Part shown: in pieces, positions 35,432 to 43,911 of the stretch
How the letters are laid out: each line of letters begins with the position of its first letter
How positions within the stretch are numbered: the first letter of the stretch is position 1
Source of the DNA: Kordiimonas sp. SCSIO 12610
GTDB taxonomy: Bacteria; Pseudomonadota; Alphaproteobacteria; Sphingomonadales; Kordiimonadaceae
DNA: 64,000 nucleotides
Assembly: GCF_024398015.1 (NCBI RefSeq)
Contig: NZ_CP073747.1
Span: 2,346,001-2,410,000, forward strand
Direction of reading: 5' to 3'
Made by a program: the position numbers and the translations under genes
Notes under the pieces: generated by a model
Told to the model about the DNA's origin: nothing
The model's input: the letters and a program-made list of their open reading frames with translations, nothing else
Databases searched by the model: none

Positions 35432-36064
35432 ATGAAACTATGGCTTATCCTATTATGTTCAGGAATGGCTTGCCTCAATATTCAGCAACCTGTTTATGCA
35501 GCGGAGTTCACACCGCCAACAAACCTTCAGAATACTGAGCAGGCCATCAATGTATCTGGCCGCTCTTATCAATGGCACAATGATGTAAAGACCGCCTACG
35601 GCGACACCCGACAATTTTATTTTGAATATACATTCTTTCCTGATGGTCAGGTCGTAAGACAGAATTGGCAATTTCAAAAACCAAATAACCTGACAGTAAA
35701 CCCCGGTATGGTACGAAACATTTGGAAGCAAAAAGGTGACTTACTGATTATTCAATCACAGGCGGGGCTTGCAAATCGATATGGTGGCGGTAAACAACCC
35801 GTTTGGGCGCACAGCCACTATAAAGTTGCTAATGATAAAATAACCTTGGTCCGTTTATTCATCCATGACGGAAAAAAGATCTGGCACGAATATGACAAGT
35901 TTTCTCATACTGATGTAACATTAGCGTCGCCAATTGGCCCCAAAACTGTCAAAGCCTATTATAGCCGACAAAACAGCCCTAGCCGCGATAAAGATTGGAG
36001 CCCGGCAGCCTATATCAAGCATTACGGCGCCCCATATCAGAAATGGATCGAATTTCGTCAATGA
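35432..36064 (+). CDS. Exported protein of unknown function
   Basis: This 210-residue protein has a signal peptide (residues 1-23, ending PVYAA). The body is rich in aromatic residues (RQFYFEYTFFPDGQVVRQNWQF; IHDGKKIWHEYDKF), suggesting a beta-barrel or lipocalin-like fold. GGAGCATCA precedes the ATG. I recognise no family. It is the last plus-strand gene before the tRNA-tail repeats and may lie just outside the accessory block. Confidence 0.65.
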   Translation: MKLWLILLCSGMACLNIQQPVYAAEFTPPTNLQNTEQAINVSGRSYQWHNDVKTAYGDTRQFYFEYTFFPDGQVVRQNWQFQKPNNLTVNPGMVRNIWKQKGDLLIIQSQAGLANRYGGGKQPVWAHSHYKVANDKITLVRLFIHDGKKIWHEYDKFSHTDVTLASPIGPKTVKAYYSRQNSPSRDKDWSPAAYIKHYGAPYQKWIEFRQ

Positions 36065-36149
36065 TAAAACCTAACCCAAAAGAATTCAGGCTGAATTCTC
36101 GGCACTAAAAACTAATGCTGTGGTCGCGGTCGGGGGGTGCGCCTCCACG

Positions 36150-36285
36150 TGTTATCTCGAAGCTTGGCTGTTGCCCGGCTTTTCGCCCGAACCAGTAGAT
36201 ACAAAGTACCATCTCCACCTACCAGATAAAACAAAAGGCCCACCGGATGGCGGACCTTTGTTTTATTGGTTGCGGGAGTAGGATT
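36150..36285 (-). repeat. Repeat unit related to tRNA-fMet downstream DNA
   Basis: It holds, in the same order as 61208-61336, a 55-bp related segment (CTGTTGCCCGGCTTTTCGCC ... CCACCTAC), a terminator and the 19-bp tRNA tail TGGTTGCGGGAGTAGGATT (36267-36285), which is identical to the functional tRNA gene's 3' end. Confidence 0.75.
36227..36266. terminator. Terminator within tRNA-tail repeat
   Basis: Imperfect stem AAAACAAAAGGCC / GGACCTTTGTTTT with T-rich flanks on both strands, immediately next to the 19-bp tRNA tail. Confidence 0.7.
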
Positions 36286-36384
36286 AGTCTTGTCACGATT
36301 TTGGGTGTCCTCATCATTCCGCTTCGGCTAACGCCTTGCTCCATATGAACCTTTACGGTTCAAAGCTTATTCACGTGACCAAAA

Positions 36385-36427
36385 AAGCAAAAACCCCAGT
36401 CCAAAGGACTGAGGTTTTTTTGCTTTG
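36385..36427. terminator. Terminator next to second tRNA-tail copy
   Basis: The stem AAGCAAAAACC-CC-AGTCC / GGACT-GA-GGTTTTTTTGCTT ends with T-runs in both directions. It ends the minus-strand gene at 36445. Confidence 0.8.
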
Positions 36428-36438
36428 GTTGCGGGAGC
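36425..36438 (-). repeat. Diverged tRNA-fMet 3'-tail copy
   Basis: TTGGTTGCGGGAGC matches the acceptor end of the tRNA-fMet gene before diverging at GCATGC. It follows a terminator, like the other copies. Confidence 0.6.
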
Positions 36439-36444
36439 ATGCAT

Positions 36445-36921
36445 TCATCTTAAACTGCGATAACCAATGCCAGACCAGACAATGAAATTGTCGATCTTCT
36501 CAACCCTGATATTATCCAAATAGATATAGTGTTTCTTGTCTTCAACACAGACCTCTTGATTATCAAAATCACATGTTTTTGAAATGGCTACTGTGCGTAA
36601 GCGCCCTCCGCGTCCAAACAGAAAATCTAGTTCCTCTTGGTCCTGTATGACCTCCTCTAAAGGAGGGTAACCAGCCATTGCAACCCAATCATCTTCGTCT
36701 GGCCTATCCAATCTCGCTTCTTCGCGCATGCATCGTATCGCATAAGCCTCCCATTCAGCTTTTGCCGCATCACAAATCTGTTGGGCCGGTATCTTTAGAA
36801 GAATTTTACAAGGCTGCATACTTGCCCGGCTACTGCTCAAATCCATTGGCGGTATTCTGAGGAGTTTTACAGACACAGATTTTCCATCAACTTGCAAGGT
36901 GGGTTCGATACAGTCAGTCAA
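36445..36921 (-). CDS. Hypothetical protein (158 residues)
   Basis: The soluble, acidic protein starts MTDCIEPTLQVDGKSVSVKLLRIPP and contains several Cys (CKILLK, QICDAAKAEW, RCMREE, TCDFDNQEVCVEDK). No signal peptide or membrane segment is seen. It lies directly against the tRNA-tail repeat and terminator. I recognise no family. Confidence 0.55.
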   Translation of the reverse strand: MTDCIEPTLQVDGKSVSVKLLRIPPMDLSSSRASMQPCKILLKIPAQQICDAAKAEWEAYAIRCMREEARLDRPDEDDWVAMAGYPPLEEVIQDQEELDFLFGRGGRLRTVAISKTCDFDNQEVCVEDKKHYIYLDNIRVEKIDNFIVWSGIGYRSLR

Positions 36922-36986
36922 AATCTATAGCCCCTAGTAATGTCGGCAAAAAATCCCGCGTAATTTCATCAACCCGCATTGCTTGT

Positions 36987-37559
36987 CTATCTCTTCCTCA
37001 GCAAGTAACTTCTTGCCTTCATAAGCGCAAAGCCGAGTAGATTCTCTCCCTTCCAACGAGCTGGATTGCATGCATCACTGTGATCCTCAGTCATGCCAAT
37101 ACCCCAGATTTTATCGTTAGGGCTGGCCTCAACGAGTATACGCTTCCCAGTTGACAGCAGATAATCCTTAAGTTCAGGGTTTTGACTAAACTTTAATACA
37201 TTTCCATCAAAAACCGTATAGTAATTTTTCGCATTCCAAATTGCTGAATCAAAATTGGAGACCTGTCTGCCCAGTTCTTTTGCTCTCGCTGGATCATCAT
37301 CGGCTAGTATCTTTTTCGCAATATCGTAATCGTGAAAAAGAACCGCCTTTTGCACCATCATATAATGTTCAGCCGTAGCATATCTTGTAGAAGATTGATC
37401 ATTAGGGTTATGATAAAAGGGGCTTGGATACCATTGACTAAGGCACGTTTTTGTAACTTCGGGTGTTCGCTGCTTATGCCCCCAAAAAAACAGATACTTA
37501 ACATTCTTCTTTTTAGTGAGGCTAATGAGTTGTTTAACATTGCCGGGCGAATGAATCAT
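36987..37559 (-). CDS. NADAR family protein (YbiA-like)
   Basis: This 190-residue protein has the family hallmarks YLFFWGHKQ, LSQWYPSPFYHN, TAEHYMMVQKAVLFHD, WNAKNYYTVFDGNVLKFSQN (partly quoted) and IWGIGMTEDHSDACNPARWKGENLLGFALM. NADAR proteins act as N-glycosidases on riboflavin intermediates or ADP-ribose derivatives, including reversal of ADP-ribosylation (family knowledge). The N-terminal 20 residues lie upstream of the usual domain start. As an isolated gene in an accessory block it could have a defence or immunity role; no partner toxin is recognised. Confidence 0.85.
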   Translation of the reverse strand: MIHSPGNVKQLISLTKKKNVKYLFFWGHKQRTPEVTKTCLSQWYPSPFYHNPNDQSSTRYATAEHYMMVQKAVLFHDYDIAKKILADDDPARAKELGRQVSNFDSAIWNAKNYYTVFDGNVLKFSQNPELKDYLLSTGKRILVEASPNDKIWGIGMTEDHSDACNPARWKGENLLGFALMKARSYLLRKR

Positions 37560-37617
37560 AAAATTTGTTAGTCCTTATTAGTTAACAAACCTTTTTATCA
37601 CAGTTGATGTTCCATGC

Positions 37618-38544
37618 CTATTTATTGACTGTCCTTGCGGTCCTAAATCCAACATTAAAATCGCGAATATCACGGTTAAACCAATACCGATTTGTCACGC
37701 GCATAAATTTGGGAGGAAAATACCACGATCCACCCCTGATAACGCGCCTTTCGCAATTACCGTATAACCAAGCCTGACCATTAGTTGGAGCTCGCTCATA
37801 ATTGTTATTCCAACAGTCACTTACCCATTCAAATACATTACCATGCATATCATATAACCCCCAAGCATTGGGCTTAAACGACCCAACTGGTGCGGTTGTT
37901 TTTTCGTCCCATATACTTCCGCATCCGTTGCAATTAGCATTATTAGTGCCAAGATACTCGCCCCAGCTATATTGCTCAGGTTGATCAGCGGCGGCCACAT
38001 ATTCCCACTCAGCTTCACTGAGTAAGCGCCAACCACCTGCATCACCTGCTTCCCTAGCAAGACTGTTTAGCCATTTCAGGAAAGACTGAACATCGACCCA
38101 AGATACATTTATAACAGGTCTATTACCTCGCCCCCAACCTTCAGCAACTGGTTGATAGCCATTGCAACCACCATTCTCAACGCAGGCTTCCCATTGATTG
38201 AATGTTACTTCATACAATCCAACCTCGAGTTCATAATCAATTGTAACATTATGCACAGGTTGTTCGTCATCCATCCCGTCTAAAATGCCCATGGAAAACG
38301 ATCCCATAGGAAGTGTTACCGTAGAGCCAACGCTAGTTTTCAATAAACCCTTCAAATGTTTGATATTCATTTCATGAGACTGAGCATCAACCTTATCCGT
38401 AACCATCTGGGCATCTGTATACGGTTCCACCGCCACATGATTAATGCAGCCCTCATCATTCGCTAAAGCCTTCGCCGTTACGAAGGCCAATAAACTCGCG
38501 GATACTACATGAGCGAACAAATGAGGTTTCATTGTCATCGTCAT
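37618..38544 (-). CDS. Exported SUMF1/formylglycine-generating-enzyme-like protein, catalytic Cys absent
   Basis: From the ATG at 38544, placed after GGAAAGAG, the protein is 308 residues with a signal peptide. The FGE-sulfatase fold shows MGSFSMGILDGMDDEQPVHNV, WRLLSEAEWEYVAAA, WGLYDMHGNVFEWVSDCWNN (partly quoted) and RVIRGGSWYFPPKFMRVTNRYWFNRDIRDFNVGFR. The last segment lacks the catalytic Cys pair of true formylglycine-generating enzymes, so it is more like binding or structural members of the fold. A longer start at 38586 is open but has no RBS. Confidence 0.83.
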   Translation of the reverse strand: MTMTMKPHLFAHVVSASLLAFVTAKALANDEGCINHVAVEPYTDAQMVTDKVDAQSHEMNIKHLKGLLKTSVGSTVTLPMGSFSMGILDGMDDEQPVHNVTIDYELEVGLYEVTFNQWEACVENGGCNGYQPVAEGWGRGNRPVINVSWVDVQSFLKWLNSLAREAGDAGGWRLLSEAEWEYVAAADQPEQYSWGEYLGTNNANCNGCGSIWDEKTTAPVGSFKPNAWGLYDMHGNVFEWVSDCWNNNYERAPTNGQAWLYGNCERRVIRGGSWYFPPKFMRVTNRYWFNRDIRDFNVGFRTARTVNK

Positions 38545-38636
38545 ATGCAATACTCTTTCCGCAGCCAAGTTATAAAAAATTAGCACATTGCTGTTACTTT
38601 ATTTTGCTGGCAACCAATGTCTAGCAATAATATTTT

Positions 38637-39014
38637 ATGATAGAGAATAAAGCTATGGACATATTTTTAGTCAGCCGTTGGGGCGTTGGTATATTGTTAG
38701 ATGAGTTAAATCCTGATTTGGAATGTACAAAGGACACTAATTTATTAGTTAGAGCTAAAACCTGGCAAAGAGGCGTTAAAGTAGCAAACGAGTTTTATGC
38801 CAAACATTTCAAGCACATTGAGGTTATCGCTGAAGACATAAAAAACGGCGATGAATTGTGTAACCAAATATATCATATTGGTTCCGATATGCTCAATGAC
38901 ACGGAAGAAGTCATTCATGGGCCATTTATATCTCATGGCATGCTTGTCGGTACCAATAGATACAAAAGCTGGTATCATGACCAAGATAAAACTTGGCGGA
39001 AAACAAGAAAGTAA
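38637..39014 (+). CDS. Hypothetical protein (125 residues)
   Basis: The protein is soluble and starts MIENKAMDIFLVSRWGVGILLDELNP. It contains repeated His/Cys near the middle (HFKHIEVIAEDIKNGDELC) and a Trp/Lys-rich end (YKSWYHDQDKTWRKTRK). The second Met (residue 7) is an alternative start. It is divergent from the SUMF1-like gene. A 19-bp direct repeat starts 25 bases after its stop. I recognise no family. Confidence 0.5.
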   Translation: MIENKAMDIFLVSRWGVGILLDELNPDLECTKDTNLLVRAKTWQRGVKVANEFYAKHFKHIEVIAEDIKNGDELCNQIYHIGSDMLNDTEEVIHGPFISHGMLVGTNRYKSWYHDQDKTWRKTRK

Positions 39015-39417
39015 ATTAAAGCCTAAACTGTCATATCTGTTATCATCCTCAAACCAGAAATAACTTGTTAATACTCAATATACATTGATCACTATTGCCC
39101 AGTCTGATTACTTAGTGATCTATATAAAACCAACCGTATAATGTGAGACAATTTTTGAGATACCCAGAAAGTATGAACCAAAGGCCACATAATTTTCGAA
39201 GTCTCAGCATCTGCCCCATTGCTCTAACAATAGCATTGCCATGAACTGCCAGCGGAAAACTGAAAATGGCACACTTGGGATTAATTGCAGAATGGTCAGG
39301 GCCTATGTTACTAAATAGTCAACCATCAGAATAAGCCCGATTAGTTTGTTGTGCCTATTCTCAGAATGGCCGTTGAACCAATATTATTTTACATGGCTCT
39401 GAAAAGGAATTGTAGAA
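39015..39417. other. Intergenic region with one arm of a direct repeat
   Basis: These 403 AT-rich bases hold no convincing gene. GTTATCATCCTCAAACCAG at 39039-39057 returns at 40047-40065 after the next gene. Confidence 0.6.
39039..39057 (+). repeat. 19-bp direct repeat, left copy
   Basis: GTTATCATCCTCAAACCAG, identical to 40047-40065. Each copy lies 25-40 bases after a stop codon and the pair frames one orphan gene. Confidence 0.7.
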
Positions 39418-40008
39418 TTGAGACTTAAGTTTTTCACGATCATACTGTTTGCGTTGATGTCGCCATGCTTATGTGTGAATGCAACAGATGCACAAGAAAC
39501 TGAGATTAGTAAGAATGAGCGCTTCAATGTACTGGTGGGTGATGTTTGCCGAATGCTCTCATTAGCTTCACGAAGAAACACTTTATCCATAGACATTGAT
39601 ATCGAAAACGCAATTCTAGCTTACAATGGCTGGACCAGGAACACCCCGAACTACGAAGCCAGATGGGTCGAATTCTTCAATCAGAACAGTGCTAAGTTCA
39701 TTTGCACAAACGATCACCATACGTATCGTCCTGAGCATATCTTCCACAGGGCCGTATCTCTTAGGTTTTTTAACGTCGTCTTACTTGAGTTTTTCTTTTC
39801 CGACGAAAAACGTTTTCCTATCGATGCTAATGTAATAACCGTCCGAGATTTCGACCAAACACCAAATACACTATTAGACTATTTAGATCGTATTATAGCA
39901 GAGCCGACTTCGTACAAAACCTTTCCTATGCGGGAGATCAAAGAATTGAGAGAAGTACTTATCACATACTATGATGCTAAACCGGTATCGGAGCTAATCG
40001 TGAAATAG
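39418..40008 (+). CDS. Exported protein of unknown family, paralogue of the gene at 50926
   Basis: This 196-residue protein starts at TTG with a signal peptide (residues 1-25, ending ATDAQ). The body shares a spaced pattern with the 50926 protein: F-NQN---F-C, then HI--R---L-----LL, K--P---N, DY-D-II, EI--LR and AK--SE. Both are helical with a single conserved Cys in the FxC motif. I recognise no named family. The gene is framed by a 19-bp direct repeat. Confidence 0.6.
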   Translation: MRLKFFTIILFALMSPCLCVNATDAQETEISKNERFNVLVGDVCRMLSLASRRNTLSIDIDIENAILAYNGWTRNTPNYEARWVEFFNQNSAKFICTNDHHTYRPEHIFHRAVSLRFFNVVLLEFFFSDEKRFPIDANVITVRDFDQTPNTLLDYLDRIIAEPTSYKTFPMREIKELREVLITYYDAKPVSELIVK

Positions 40009-40046
40009 GCCTATACAAGACCTTTACAAAGGGCAGTGCAGCTTTA

Positions 40047-40065
40047 GTTATCATCCTCAAACCAG
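40047..40065 (+). repeat. 19-bp direct repeat, right copy
   Basis: Second copy of GTTATCATCCTCAAACCAG, 38 bases after the stop of the gene at 39418. Confidence 0.7.
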
Positions 40066-40115
40066 CAATAATTTTCTAGAATATGTATTAATCAATCAAT
40101 TCAATAATTTACCAA

Positions 40116-41756
40116 TTATCGGGCTAGTGACAAAAACTCCTTGAACCTAGCAAACAGAAAGAGCTGCCCTGCATTTGGAACAGATTTGACACTGAGGTTA
40201 GGGAATTGTTTCAGAAAATCCTGAGCATCTTCCAGGGGATTATATCGATCATGCTCTCCAAAAAATGCCCTAATAAGAGTATCAGAGTAATCATCTCTAT
40301 TTGCCCTAAATTCTTTTCGCAAATTAGTAAATTCATAGCTTGGGCCTACACCATTTTGACTGCAGGCAAGTTGTAAAACATTTAATAAGTAGAAACAGTT
40401 TTTGGGATTAGAAACATACTGCTGATCTGGTGGCGAAGAACCATAAGCAGATTGCATGTTTTTAACTACTGACTGATTGGTAAAAGCTGATTTTAATAAT
40501 CGCACCATCGGTCCAACATATTTTGCGTTCTTAATTAAAAGATAAATAAAGTGGTTCCAGATATGTGTTGGATCATGAGGCGGAGAAACGCCCCTAAAGG
40601 AATACAGGTCCAGCGTCTTCATCCTACCTTTCATATAGGGGATGGCTTCCAATACACTTCTACCACTGATTGCCAATGCCAACGCATCTACTTGCTGTAA
40701 ACCGTGTGCATCCAGAAAGTCCTCCGTGCATTCTGCTAATATCTTAGGGCAATAATTATCAATTGGCTCTGATCCCCCATAACCGGGACGGTCGAATGTG
40801 TATATTAACTTACCGGCTTTGTATGCATCATTGATCATATCATCGCTTAAAATCCGACACCCAATGGTGTGATGAAAGAAGAGCAAGGGCTCTCCGTCTG
40901 GATCACCATAACAGGAGTAACAAAGTTTACTGCCGTGCCGTGTTCTGATGTAGGCTGTATGAGTGGTTTGAATACTGTTTTTCTGATTATCGACAAGATC
41001 TAGATTATGTTTACGCGTTACGTCATAGATTGAGGAAGCCGCAGAAATTTGGGTGATAATTCTCACGAGTTCATTTTGACTGTTGATACCCATTTTCTGA
41101 AAGATACGCTTTAAATGCGTTCTATTGGTTTCCGCCCCAACACCTAACTGAACTGCGCTATCTTTTAAGCTTAAGCCCTGCCCCAAATGATTGCATAGAC
41201 GCATTTCTGCCGGAGTTAAATGATACAGCTCCTTGAGTGCATTCATAGCAGACTCTGACAAATCAAATCGGTAAATAGCAATTAAGGTCACAACTATTTT
41301 GTTTTTCAGGCCTTCAATTAATGCCTTATGAATGGGTAAATGATTTTTCGCACCAAACTCGATATAATGAGCCAGGCAGCGCATACCATTTTGATCTGTC
41401 AGCCAATCGATACCCTGCTTGCTTGGTTTAAACTTTTTACCGAGCCAATCCTCGGCTCCCGGTGGAACCAAAGCGATATTACCATGATGATTAACACCGA
41501 CGACAAGTAAACCAACATCACGCGTTATATCTATATCGGGGATATCATGCAGTTTATCTGCTAAACGACTGGCTTCACTGAGTTTTTCAAAGATATCATC
41601 AGCATTTGGATCGATTTCATCAAGCCCAGCCAATCCATCAATCAAGTTCGGCATCAAAGATGTATCATTGATAAAATCATAGATAAGATTTGTAACCTCA
41701 AGGCGCTTTACCGCGATATCTTCCTTAGAGGCCTTGATCGTCGTTTCGTCACTCAT
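40116..41756 (-). CDS. LuxR-type regulator fused to an alpha/beta hydrolase domain
   Basis: This 546-residue protein has an N-terminal sensor-like domain (1-170), a LuxR helix-turn-helix (about 175-240: LYHLTPAEMRLCNHLGQGLSLKDSAVQLGV ... RTHLKRIFQKMGINSQNELVR, partly quoted) and a C-terminal alpha/beta hydrolase (about 265-546). The hydrolase shows oxyanion-side FFHHTIGCR and DRPGYGGSEP. The nucleophile elbow reads ALAISGRS rather than GxSxG, so catalysis may be altered and the domain could bind a ligand. A dyad element lies 55 bases upstream and is shared with the divergent PEP-CTERM gene, suggesting autoregulation. Confidence 0.83.
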   Translation of the reverse strand: MSDETTIKASKEDIAVKRLEVTNLIYDFINDTSLMPNLIDGLAGLDEIDPNADDIFEKLSEASRLADKLHDIPDIDITRDVGLLVVGVNHHGNIALVPPGAEDWLGKKFKPSKQGIDWLTDQNGMRCLAHYIEFGAKNHLPIHKALIEGLKNKIVVTLIAIYRFDLSESAMNALKELYHLTPAEMRLCNHLGQGLSLKDSAVQLGVGAETNRTHLKRIFQKMGINSQNELVRIITQISAASSIYDVTRKHNLDLVDNQKNSIQTTHTAYIRTRHGSKLCYSCYGDPDGEPLLFFHHTIGCRILSDDMINDAYKAGKLIYTFDRPGYGGSEPIDNYCPKILAECTEDFLDAHGLQQVDALALAISGRSVLEAIPYMKGRMKTLDLYSFRGVSPPHDPTHIWNHFIYLLIKNAKYVGPMVRLLKSAFTNQSVVKNMQSAYGSSPPDQQYVSNPKNCFYLLNVLQLACSQNGVGPSYEFTNLRKEFRANRDDYSDTLIRAFFGEHDRYNPLEDAQDFLKQFPNLSVKSVPNAGQLFLFARFKEFLSLAR

Positions 41757-41810
41757 ACGCCACTCTCAGAACCTGTATTTATCAATTTTACATAATATTT
41801 ATTGAAGCGC

Positions 41811-41832
41811 ATCCCCCATATGGGTGACGACG
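41811..41832. promoter_or_regulatory. CCCATATGGGTGACGACG dyad element (copy 2)
   Basis: Identical over 22 bases to 34374-34395. It lies in the divergent region, 54 bases from the LuxR-hydrolase start and 116 bases from the PEP-CTERM GTG start. Confidence 0.7.
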
Positions 41833-41948
41833 AAAAAAAATAATCGCGTTACAAACAATACACACAAAAAATAACGAAAAATGCAAGATAGGCACAACTG
41901 AAACTTATCGGGCGAAAAATTGAGTTCAGACTAAAACGGGAGTTTAAA

Positions 41949-42659
41949 GTGAAAAAGATATTATTAGCAATAATGGTGATTTTATCGCCGTTCGGCATAG
42001 TTAATGCGCAATCGGCAACATTTGAGCTGACTGCAGATGCCAATTTTTTTAATACATCAACTGCAGCAAGTTTTGGTTTTGACGGGACACAATCAGTTGT
42101 TAATGGTGCTTTTGTGCTGTCATTTAGTGTTAATACAACACCCTTTTTAACCGACACACCCGACCCAGTCACCGGAGAATTTAATCGGGCACTTTATGGC
42201 ATCGAAAGCACAATAGCGACTATCGGAAACCAAACCTTCACGTTTGGCGGTGGATCCTCTGAACGTATAGGCATAATTAACAATAGTTTCGGAACCGATT
42301 TTTTTGATATCTTTGTCCAAGGCGGGTTAAGGACTGGTACATTTAATGGCATAACTCGAAATATACTCTTGCCTAGCTTTCAATTCGTAAGCAGACCCGA
42401 TATTGACACCATTGCCTCGCCAAGCATCTTTAATTTTACGGCGGATAATTATAACAGTGGGGCAAGAAATTTTACCTCGCAAACGATTAACATAGGGGGT
42501 TTGGGAAGCGTAAGGCTTCAAAATCATAGAATTTCTAACGTAGTATTTACATCCGCCGTACCAGAGCCAGCGACATGGCTGATGATGATTATTGGTTTTG
42601 CTGTGTTGGGATTGGCCCTTAAGCATCGTGAGCGCGCGCTAGTACGTGAAATATCTTAG
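41949..42659 (+). CDS. PEP-CTERM exported protein, GTG start
   Basis: This 236-residue protein has a GTG start after CGGGAG, a signal peptide ending NAQS, a body beginning ATFELTADANFFNTSTAASF and a C-terminal VPEPATWLMMIIGFAVLGLA followed by a basic tail. Its leader is homologous to that of the gene at 34509, and both carry the dyad. It is divergent from the LuxR-hydrolase gene, the likely local regulator. Confidence 0.84.
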   Translation: MKKILLAIMVILSPFGIVNAQSATFELTADANFFNTSTAASFGFDGTQSVVNGAFVLSFSVNTTPFLTDTPDPVTGEFNRALYGIESTIATIGNQTFTFGGGSSERIGIINNSFGTDFFDIFVQGGLRTGTFNGITRNILLPSFQFVSRPDIDTIASPSIFNFTADNYNSGARNFTSQTINIGGLGSVRLQNHRISNVVFTSAVPEPATWLMMIIGFAVLGLALKHRERALVREIS

Positions 42660-42790
42660 CATGCAAGACAGTTATACCTTTTAAAAGTTGGGATAGCGGA
42701 ACAGGTTTTCGCTACCCAAGTAGGACATCATACCTAACAAGACTATTTGACATTAAGGTGTATTTAAGAAACCTTTGATAACAAAAGTTA

Positions 42791-42806
42791 TATATCAATT
42801 GATATA
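42791..42806 (+). promoter_or_regulatory. 16-bp palindrome upstream of the PDZ/Sel1 operon
   Basis: TATATCAATTGATATA is perfectly symmetrical and lies 18 bases before the first start codon of the operon. The half-site TATCAA also makes up the element in front of the three PEP-CTERM genes at 25-27 kb. Confidence 0.5.
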
Positions 42807-42823
42807 AGGTTAAAAAGATACTC

Positions 42824-43906
42824 ATGAAACATCGTTTGTTTTTAGTAATCTTCCTATGTTTTGGTTTGTGTCCACAAACCGGCTTTGCACAATCCAATAA
42901 TAACGCTCAGGCACGCGCGTTCTATTTCGTTGCAGAAGAGGCATATGAAAATAAAAAATACAGTGATGCCTTTGATGCATTAAAGCGTGCAGAAAAATTG
43001 CGCGGTGAGACCGATGCCAGATTTCTGGGGCTTGAAATCAAAATCCTTTTTGCCCAGAAAAAAGATCAACGGGTCATTAGACTGATCGATAGGTTTTACG
43101 CACATGATGCTCCAGCAGACCTTGCCAGGGATATTGCCAAAATCCAGCTTCAAACCGAGAAGCGAATTCGCTCACAACAACAGGCAAAAGCTAGACGGAT
43201 TGCCGCAGAAAAAAAGCGGGCTGAAGAACGGCGCCGGCAAGAAATTGAGCGCAAACGCCGTGAAGCGGAACGTGAGCGTTTTCGGCTTGAAAAAAAGAAA
43301 CGCGAGGAAGCCGAGAAGTTTCAAAAAGCGCGCGAATCCGACCATAGAGCGGCAAGGATAGCACGCGACAACCAAAGCAACAGCCTCGGCATAACTATAT
43401 CTGACGACGGCGGTATTCTTACTATCATTCAGGCCTCTGAAGATGGTGCGGGATATCTAAATGGTCTGCAAGTTGGCAGCAATATATTAAAAGTGAATGG
43501 GATCGAAATAACATCTACTAAGCAGTTCATTAGACTGTATGATCAAAAGAAAAAGATACGTCTACGCGTAAAACAGCTTAATGCAAAACGAAGTAAACTG
43601 GTCACCAAGACCATCAAAATAGACATGGAAAAGGCGAAGGCCATATTTGCGGCGCGAAAAGGCAAACTAGGTATAGCTTTTGGCCAAGCGCAAACATATC
43701 CGATACTGGCGATGACTGTTACCCCACAAAGTCCTGCAGCCAGGGGCGGCATTCAAGCGGGCGATTTTATTTTAGCGGTTGGTGACACAAAAATTACGTC
43801 AACCGAAGAGTTCTTAAGACAGATAACACTGATAGAAACAGGACAGGTCGTTGTCTTCACCATTGACAGGCTTGGTAAAACCATACTGCTGCCGATTAAA
43901 TTTTAA
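42824..43906 (+). CDS. Exported two-PDZ protein with shared N-terminal helical-repeat domain (1)
   Basis: This 360-residue protein has a signal peptide (1-23, ending GFAQ), then the shared N-domain (about 24-118; ARAFYFVAEEAYENKKYSDA, LKRAEKLRGETDARFLGLE), a Lys/Arg/Glu-rich coiled coil (about 118-182) and two PDZ domains. The PDZ domains start near LGITISDDGG and LGIAFGQAQ, with GLQVGSNILKVNG and GIQAGDFILAVGD as the carboxylate-loop equivalents. No protease domain is present, so it is a binding or scaffold protein in the periplasm. It is the first gene of a tandem run of exported proteins. Confidence 0.84.
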   Translation: MKHRLFLVIFLCFGLCPQTGFAQSNNNAQARAFYFVAEEAYENKKYSDAFDALKRAEKLRGETDARFLGLEIKILFAQKKDQRVIRLIDRFYAHDAPADLARDIAKIQLQTEKRIRSQQQAKARRIAAEKKRAEERRRQEIERKRREAERERFRLEKKKREEAEKFQKARESDHRAARIARDNQSNSLGITISDDGGILTIIQASEDGAGYLNGLQVGSNILKVNGIEITSTKQFIRLYDQKKKIRLRVKQLNAKRSKLVTKTIKIDMEKAKAIFAARKGKLGIAFGQAQTYPILAMTVTPQSPAARGGIQAGDFILAVGDTKITSTEEFLRQITLIETGQVVVFTIDRLGKTILLPIKF

Positions 43907-43911
43907 GGGGC

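Larger units (their letters stand above)
36065..36444. other. Repeat region with tRNA-fMet 3'-end copies, no gene
   Basis: This 380-base region has a GAATTCA/TGAATTC inverted repeat (36082-36098), a segment related to DNA next to tRNA-fMet (about 36150-36205), two terminators and two partial copies of the tRNA 3' end. Confidence 0.7.

Noticed and set aside
36267..36285. tRNA gene at 36.27 kb
   Set aside because: Only the last 19 bases of tRNA-fMet are present; no cloverleaf can be formed.
37618..38544. True formylglycine-generating enzyme
   Set aside because: Catalytic Cys residues are absent and there is no sulfatase neighbour.
39015..40065. Integron-like cassette with attC sites
   Set aside because: The 19-bp direct repeats lack the paired core-site motifs and the imperfect palindrome of attC, and no integron integrase is visible.
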